Assembly (NCBI GenBank): GCA_017435025.1
Contig: JAFSFU010000228.1
Span: 1 to 8,515 of the forward strand
Source of the DNA: Lachnospiraceae bacterium
Lineage (GTDB): Bacteria > Bacillota_A > Clostridia > Lachnospirales > Lachnospiraceae
DNA: 8,515 nt
Reading direction: 5' to 3'
The position numbers and the translations under genes are program-made. Below, piece after piece: positions 6,568 through 8,515 of the stretch (the stretch's first letter is position 1; the number at the start of each line of letters is the position of its first letter). The notes under the pieces are model-generated. The model saw nothing but the letters and a program-made list of their open reading frames with translations. It ran no database searches and was not told where the DNA came from.

Positions 6568-8173
6568 TTTCAGCGTCCTCCTTTCCTGCAAGTTTCATGC
6601 TCTTCGAAAGAAGACGTTCTATGTCTCCGGCGTGCGGATTCATGACAAAGGCACCTTTATTGCGTTCTTCGTTCAATTTTGTATTAAAACCGGCTGTCCC
6701 GATCTCATCAGCGACTGCAGCGATCGAGTTCTTAATAAAAGAATAGGACATATGGTTTGTCTCGACTGCGATCTTACAACAGTCTTCCAGAGCCAGTTTG
6801 CTGTACTTTTTCGTAAAGTTCAGAATACCCAGACAGAGACGGTAGGTTTGAACCTCATGTTCACGGCTTTTCAAAACGGTCTGAATGACTTTTACCGTAT
6901 TCGGTCCAACCGTCATTGCCTTTTTGATAAAGTACGTCGCATTCCACTCGGACATCTGTTTATAAGAATCCGGAAGATGGTTTGGAACGGTCAACCATTC
7001 TCCACGGTGGGAAGCTCTTCTCCAGCTGGCGACCAGCTCTCCCTTTAAAGAATAAATGTTTACGGTATCCGCAGACGCTGTGATCATAACGCTTTTATGC
7101 AGATATGCCTTATCAACACTGTAATAAGCATTATCAAAGCGCACATGGAAATCGCCGGAAACCTTTGCGGTTCGTCTCTCCAGATACTGGTAAGGCTCAG
7201 ATGGAAGAGGCATCAGTTCATGACGTTCCTCCTCCCAGAGGTCGTATCTGCTGATATCTTTCTTTTTGAAGTTTTCATGATTCAGGGCATCTACTTTCTT
7301 AAGAAGATCCCGGTTGAACTGCTCAAGGCTGAAATAACGGTGTTCTTCCAGATCATGGAAGAGACCTTTTTCCAGGATACCAACAGCATTTTCAACGCTG
7401 CTCTTATATTTAGGTTTCCGTACCTTTGCCGGCAGGATAACAGTGTGATTGTGTTCTGCCCATTCGGCATAGTCTTTATTAAGATCCGGATCGATACAGT
7501 CTTTATTGGCGATCACAGCCTGTTTGCAGTTATCACAGACCACAATGGCCGGAACACCTCCAAAGTAATTAAGGGCATGATTATTTACCTTGATCCATTG
7601 TGACTCTGCCAGAGAGGTCATCCCTTCTGCATAAATGTACTGAGAGTAAGGGAGAACGGCTACAAATACAATGATCTTGGTATTTTCACCGGTAAGTTTA
7701 TCTGTAAGTTCAAAGGTTTTGCCTGCAAAATCAACTTCCATCTTTTGGCCGGCTACAGCCTGGATATGGATCGTTTCGTAGTTGTCTTCGCACCACTTGG
7801 AATAAAGATCACAAAACTGACGGTACTGGTATGGCTTCGTTTCTTTGGCATCACAGTCCTTTTTATACCGATTCCAAAGATAAACCAGAGTCATGTTTTT
7901 GCGGTCGTTCATCTGCCTGAACACCCATTCATAATCCGGCTGTTCGTACTCTGAAGACCGACTGTTACTTCCCGGAGCATGTCCATACACAAGCTCCGCG
8001 ATAGCATAATTCGTAATTCCTTCCGGGAGAGGATACGAAAGCTTATCACACTTTTCAAAAGCACGGATGAAGTCATTGACTCCAGACCGGCTTGCACCGA
8101 ATTCCTCAGCCAGCTCCCGGAAACTGAGGTTGAGCGCATAGCGCTTGATAATGATGTTTTTGTAATCTAACAT
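6560..8173 (-). CDS. istA: IstA, DDE transposase of IS21 family
   Basis: The 537-residue protein has an N-terminal helix-turn-helix (about residues 14-36, LSFRELAEEFGASRSGVNDF) for binding the IS ends, then a retroviral-integrase-like catalytic core with the DDE triad visible as Asp148 (GQKMEVDFAG), Asp214 (VVCDNCKQAV) and Glu261 (KSSVENAVG), then a C-terminal beta-rich domain (about 335-390, GDFHVRFDNAYYSV). It cuts and joins IS ends to target DNA together with IstB. ATG 8173 has AGGAGG (8181-8186 on the complement) 7 nt before it. All catalytic residues are present and the frame is uninterrupted, so the element is potentially active. It is slightly longer than many IstA proteins, which is within family range. 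It reads toward leuS. Confidence 0.96.
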   Translation of the reverse strand: MLDYKNIIIKRYALNLSFRELAEEFGASRSGVNDFIRAFEKCDKLSYPLPEGITNYAIAELVYGHAPGSNSRSSEYEQPDYEWVFRQMNDRKNMTLVYLWNRYKKDCDAKETKPYQYRQFCDLYSKWCEDNYETIHIQAVAGQKMEVDFAGKTFELTDKLTGENTKIIVFVAVLPYSQYIYAEGMTSLAESQWIKVNNHALNYFGGVPAIVVCDNCKQAVIANKDCIDPDLNKDYAEWAEHNHTVILPAKVRKPKYKSSVENAVGILEKGLFHDLEEHRYFSLEQFNRDLLKKVDALNHENFKKKDISRYDLWEEERHELMPLPSEPYQYLERRTAKVSGDFHVRFDNAYYSVDKAYLHKSVMITASADTVNIYSLKGELVASWRRASHRGEWLTVPNHLPDSYKQMSEWNATYFIKKAMTVGPNTVKVIQTVLKSREHEVQTYRLCLGILNFTKKYSKLALEDCCKIAVETNHMSYSFIKNSIAAVADEIGTAGFNTKLNEERNKGAFVMNPHAGDIERLLSKSMKLAGKEDAEND

Positions 8174-8201
8174 ACATCATCCTCCTGTAAATGATAGATT
8201 C

Positions 8202-8217
8202 GCCATCTTTCGATGGC
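8202..8217 (-). promoter_or_regulatory. GAAA-capped hairpin in the istA 5' leader
   Basis: On the istA transcript GCCATC-GAAA-GATGGC forms a perfect 6-bp stem with a GNRA tetraloop. It lies between the candidate -10 and the ribosome site, close to the predicted RNA 5' end, where it could protect the message or limit translation. Confidence 0.5.
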
Positions 8218-8224
8218 TGTCATC

Positions 8225-8253
8225 ATTATAGAGGACAATGTATGGTTAACTAT
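8225..8253 (-). promoter_or_regulatory. Candidate istA promoter
   Basis: On the - strand a perfect TATAAT (8225-8230) lies 52-57 nt before the istA ATG. The hexamer 17 nt before it (ATAGTT, 8248-8253) is a poor -35, so the promoter may be weak or need help. It lies just inside the hexamer array, so IstA bound there could reach and repress it; this is inference. Confidence 0.45.
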
Positions 8254-8263
8254 AGTTTAAGCA

Positions 8264-8329
8264 GTCCGCTCGCTCCGCAACGCGTCCGTTTTGCTCCGCA
8301 AAACAGTCTGTTGGAGTCCGCAGAATGCA
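8264..8329. repeat. Right (istA-side) IS end with helically spaced hexamer repeats
   Basis: Read inward from the tip at 8329, hexamers begin at offsets 8 (GCGGAC, 8316-8321), 18 (ACAGAC, 8306-8311), 30 (GCGGAG, 8294-8299), 40 (ACGGAC, 8284-8289), 51 (GCGGAG, 8273-8278) and 60 (GCGGAC, 8264-8269). These are the same positions as in the left end to within 1 bp, which also supports the assignment of both tips. Confidence 0.8.
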
Positions 8330-8515
8330 ATTTGGTTGCAAAATGGTTTTTCAAGTGCGAAAAATGGCCATTTTTTAGCATTTATAAGGAAAAAATACAC
8401 CCTAGATTGTATAAAAATTAACGAAGATTTGCAGTTTATAAAAAATTTATAATTTAATTTCTGAAATATTTTTATTTAGAAATCAGCAAAACGCCCCATT
8501 TGAAATCCTTTCAAA
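8330..8515. other. AT-rich flank without a recognisable gene
   Basis: The 186 nt after the IS hold no supportable coding region. They contain a 16-bp palindrome AAAAATGGCCATTTTT (8360-8375), an inverted repeat TTATAAA/TTTATAA with a 3-nt spacer (8436-8452), and TTTGAAA/TTTCAAA with a 3-nt spacer (8499-8515) reaching the window edge. Before the IS inserted this was probably the sequence following the leuS terminator. Confidence 0.6.

Larger units (their letters stand above)
5739..8329 (-). mobile_element. Complete IS21-family insertion sequence (istA-istB), 2591 bp
   Basis: Both ends start TGCATTCTGCG when read inward (12 of 13 terminal bases match: 5739-5751 against the complement of 8317-8329), with the TG...CA termini usual for IS21 elements. 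Between them lie only istA and istB in the order and orientation typical of the family, both intact, with 91 nt and 156 nt of non-coding end sequence carrying repeated hexamers. IS21 elements move by IstA-catalysed strand transfer, with IstB selecting or remodelling the target. The flanks show no perfect 4-8 bp duplication (left AATTGA, right ATTTGG). The ends are defined by sequence symmetry only. Confidence 0.9.

Noticed and set aside
7097..7603. + strand open frames inside istA (also 6632-7048)
   Set aside because: They are antisense to an intact DDE transposase, with hydrophobic, unstructured translations and no ribosome site.
5739..8329. CRISPR or phage-like repeat array at the IS ends
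   Set aside because: The repeats are short hexamers with helical spacing, confined to both tips and mirrored, which fits transposase binding sites rather than spacers.
8360..8375. 16-bp palindrome AAAAATGGCCATTTTT as a terminator
   Set aside because: The symmetry leaves no proper loop and the stem is mostly A-T; it could be a protein site, but nothing supports a function.
8191..8421. Open frame of 76 codons on the + strand across the IS right end
   Set aside because: It runs through the hexamer array and the IS boundary, has no ribosome site and no protein-like pattern, and lies opposite the istA leader.

Overview
The window looks like a chromosomal segment from a Gram-positive anaerobe of the Clostridia, most likely Lachnospiraceae-like. 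The basis is moderate GC, strong AGGAGG ribosome binding sites, heavy use of CCG for proline, a T-box leader in front of leuS, and leuS/M20 amidohydrolase/yajC proteins of Firmicutes type. The genus assignment is inference; no search was run.

Positions 1-2836, left block, all on the + strand. A 5'-truncated M20-family amidohydrolase (1-1020) is followed after 23 nt by yajC (1044-1319), which encodes a small membrane protein of the Sec translocase. A strong hairpin plus T-run (1326-1359) follows. Next comes a second, complete M20 amidohydrolase (about 1395-2576) that is a close paralogue of the first, then a hairpin and a 55-residue single-span membrane peptide (2669-2836). Two paralogous peptidase genes therefore bracket yajC.

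Positions 2837-5720, leuS unit. An extended -10 promoter (2926-2954) drives a T-box leader of about 280 nt. It has a Stem I with a CUC (leucine) specifier, a T-box bulge whose UGGU end suits a tRNA with discriminator A, and a terminator that competes with the antiterminator. It controls leuS (3267-5678), a complete 803-residue leucyl-tRNA synthetase, which ends at its own intrinsic terminator (5688-5720). When uncharged tRNA-Leu accumulates, the leader should read through and raise LeuRS.

Positions 5739-8329, a complete IS21-family insertion sequence of 2591 bp, inserted 18 nt after the leuS terminator and pointing back toward leuS. It carries istA (DDE transposase, 8173 to 6560, - strand) and istB (AAA+ helper ATPase, 6567 to 5830, - strand). 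The two genes overlap in ATGACTAA and should be translationally coupled. Both genes are intact. Each end begins TGCATTCTGCG and carries six related hexamers spaced about one helical turn apart at nearly identical offsets, presumably the IstA binding platform. No perfect target-site duplication is visible.

Positions 8330-8515 are AT-rich flank without a supportable gene, with several short inverted repeats, one of them ending at the window edge.

I see no clearly new defence or metabolic system here. The items most worth a second look are the phased repeat array at the IS ends, the terminator that sits directly in front of the second amidohydrolase with little room for a promoter, and the paralogue pair around yajC.
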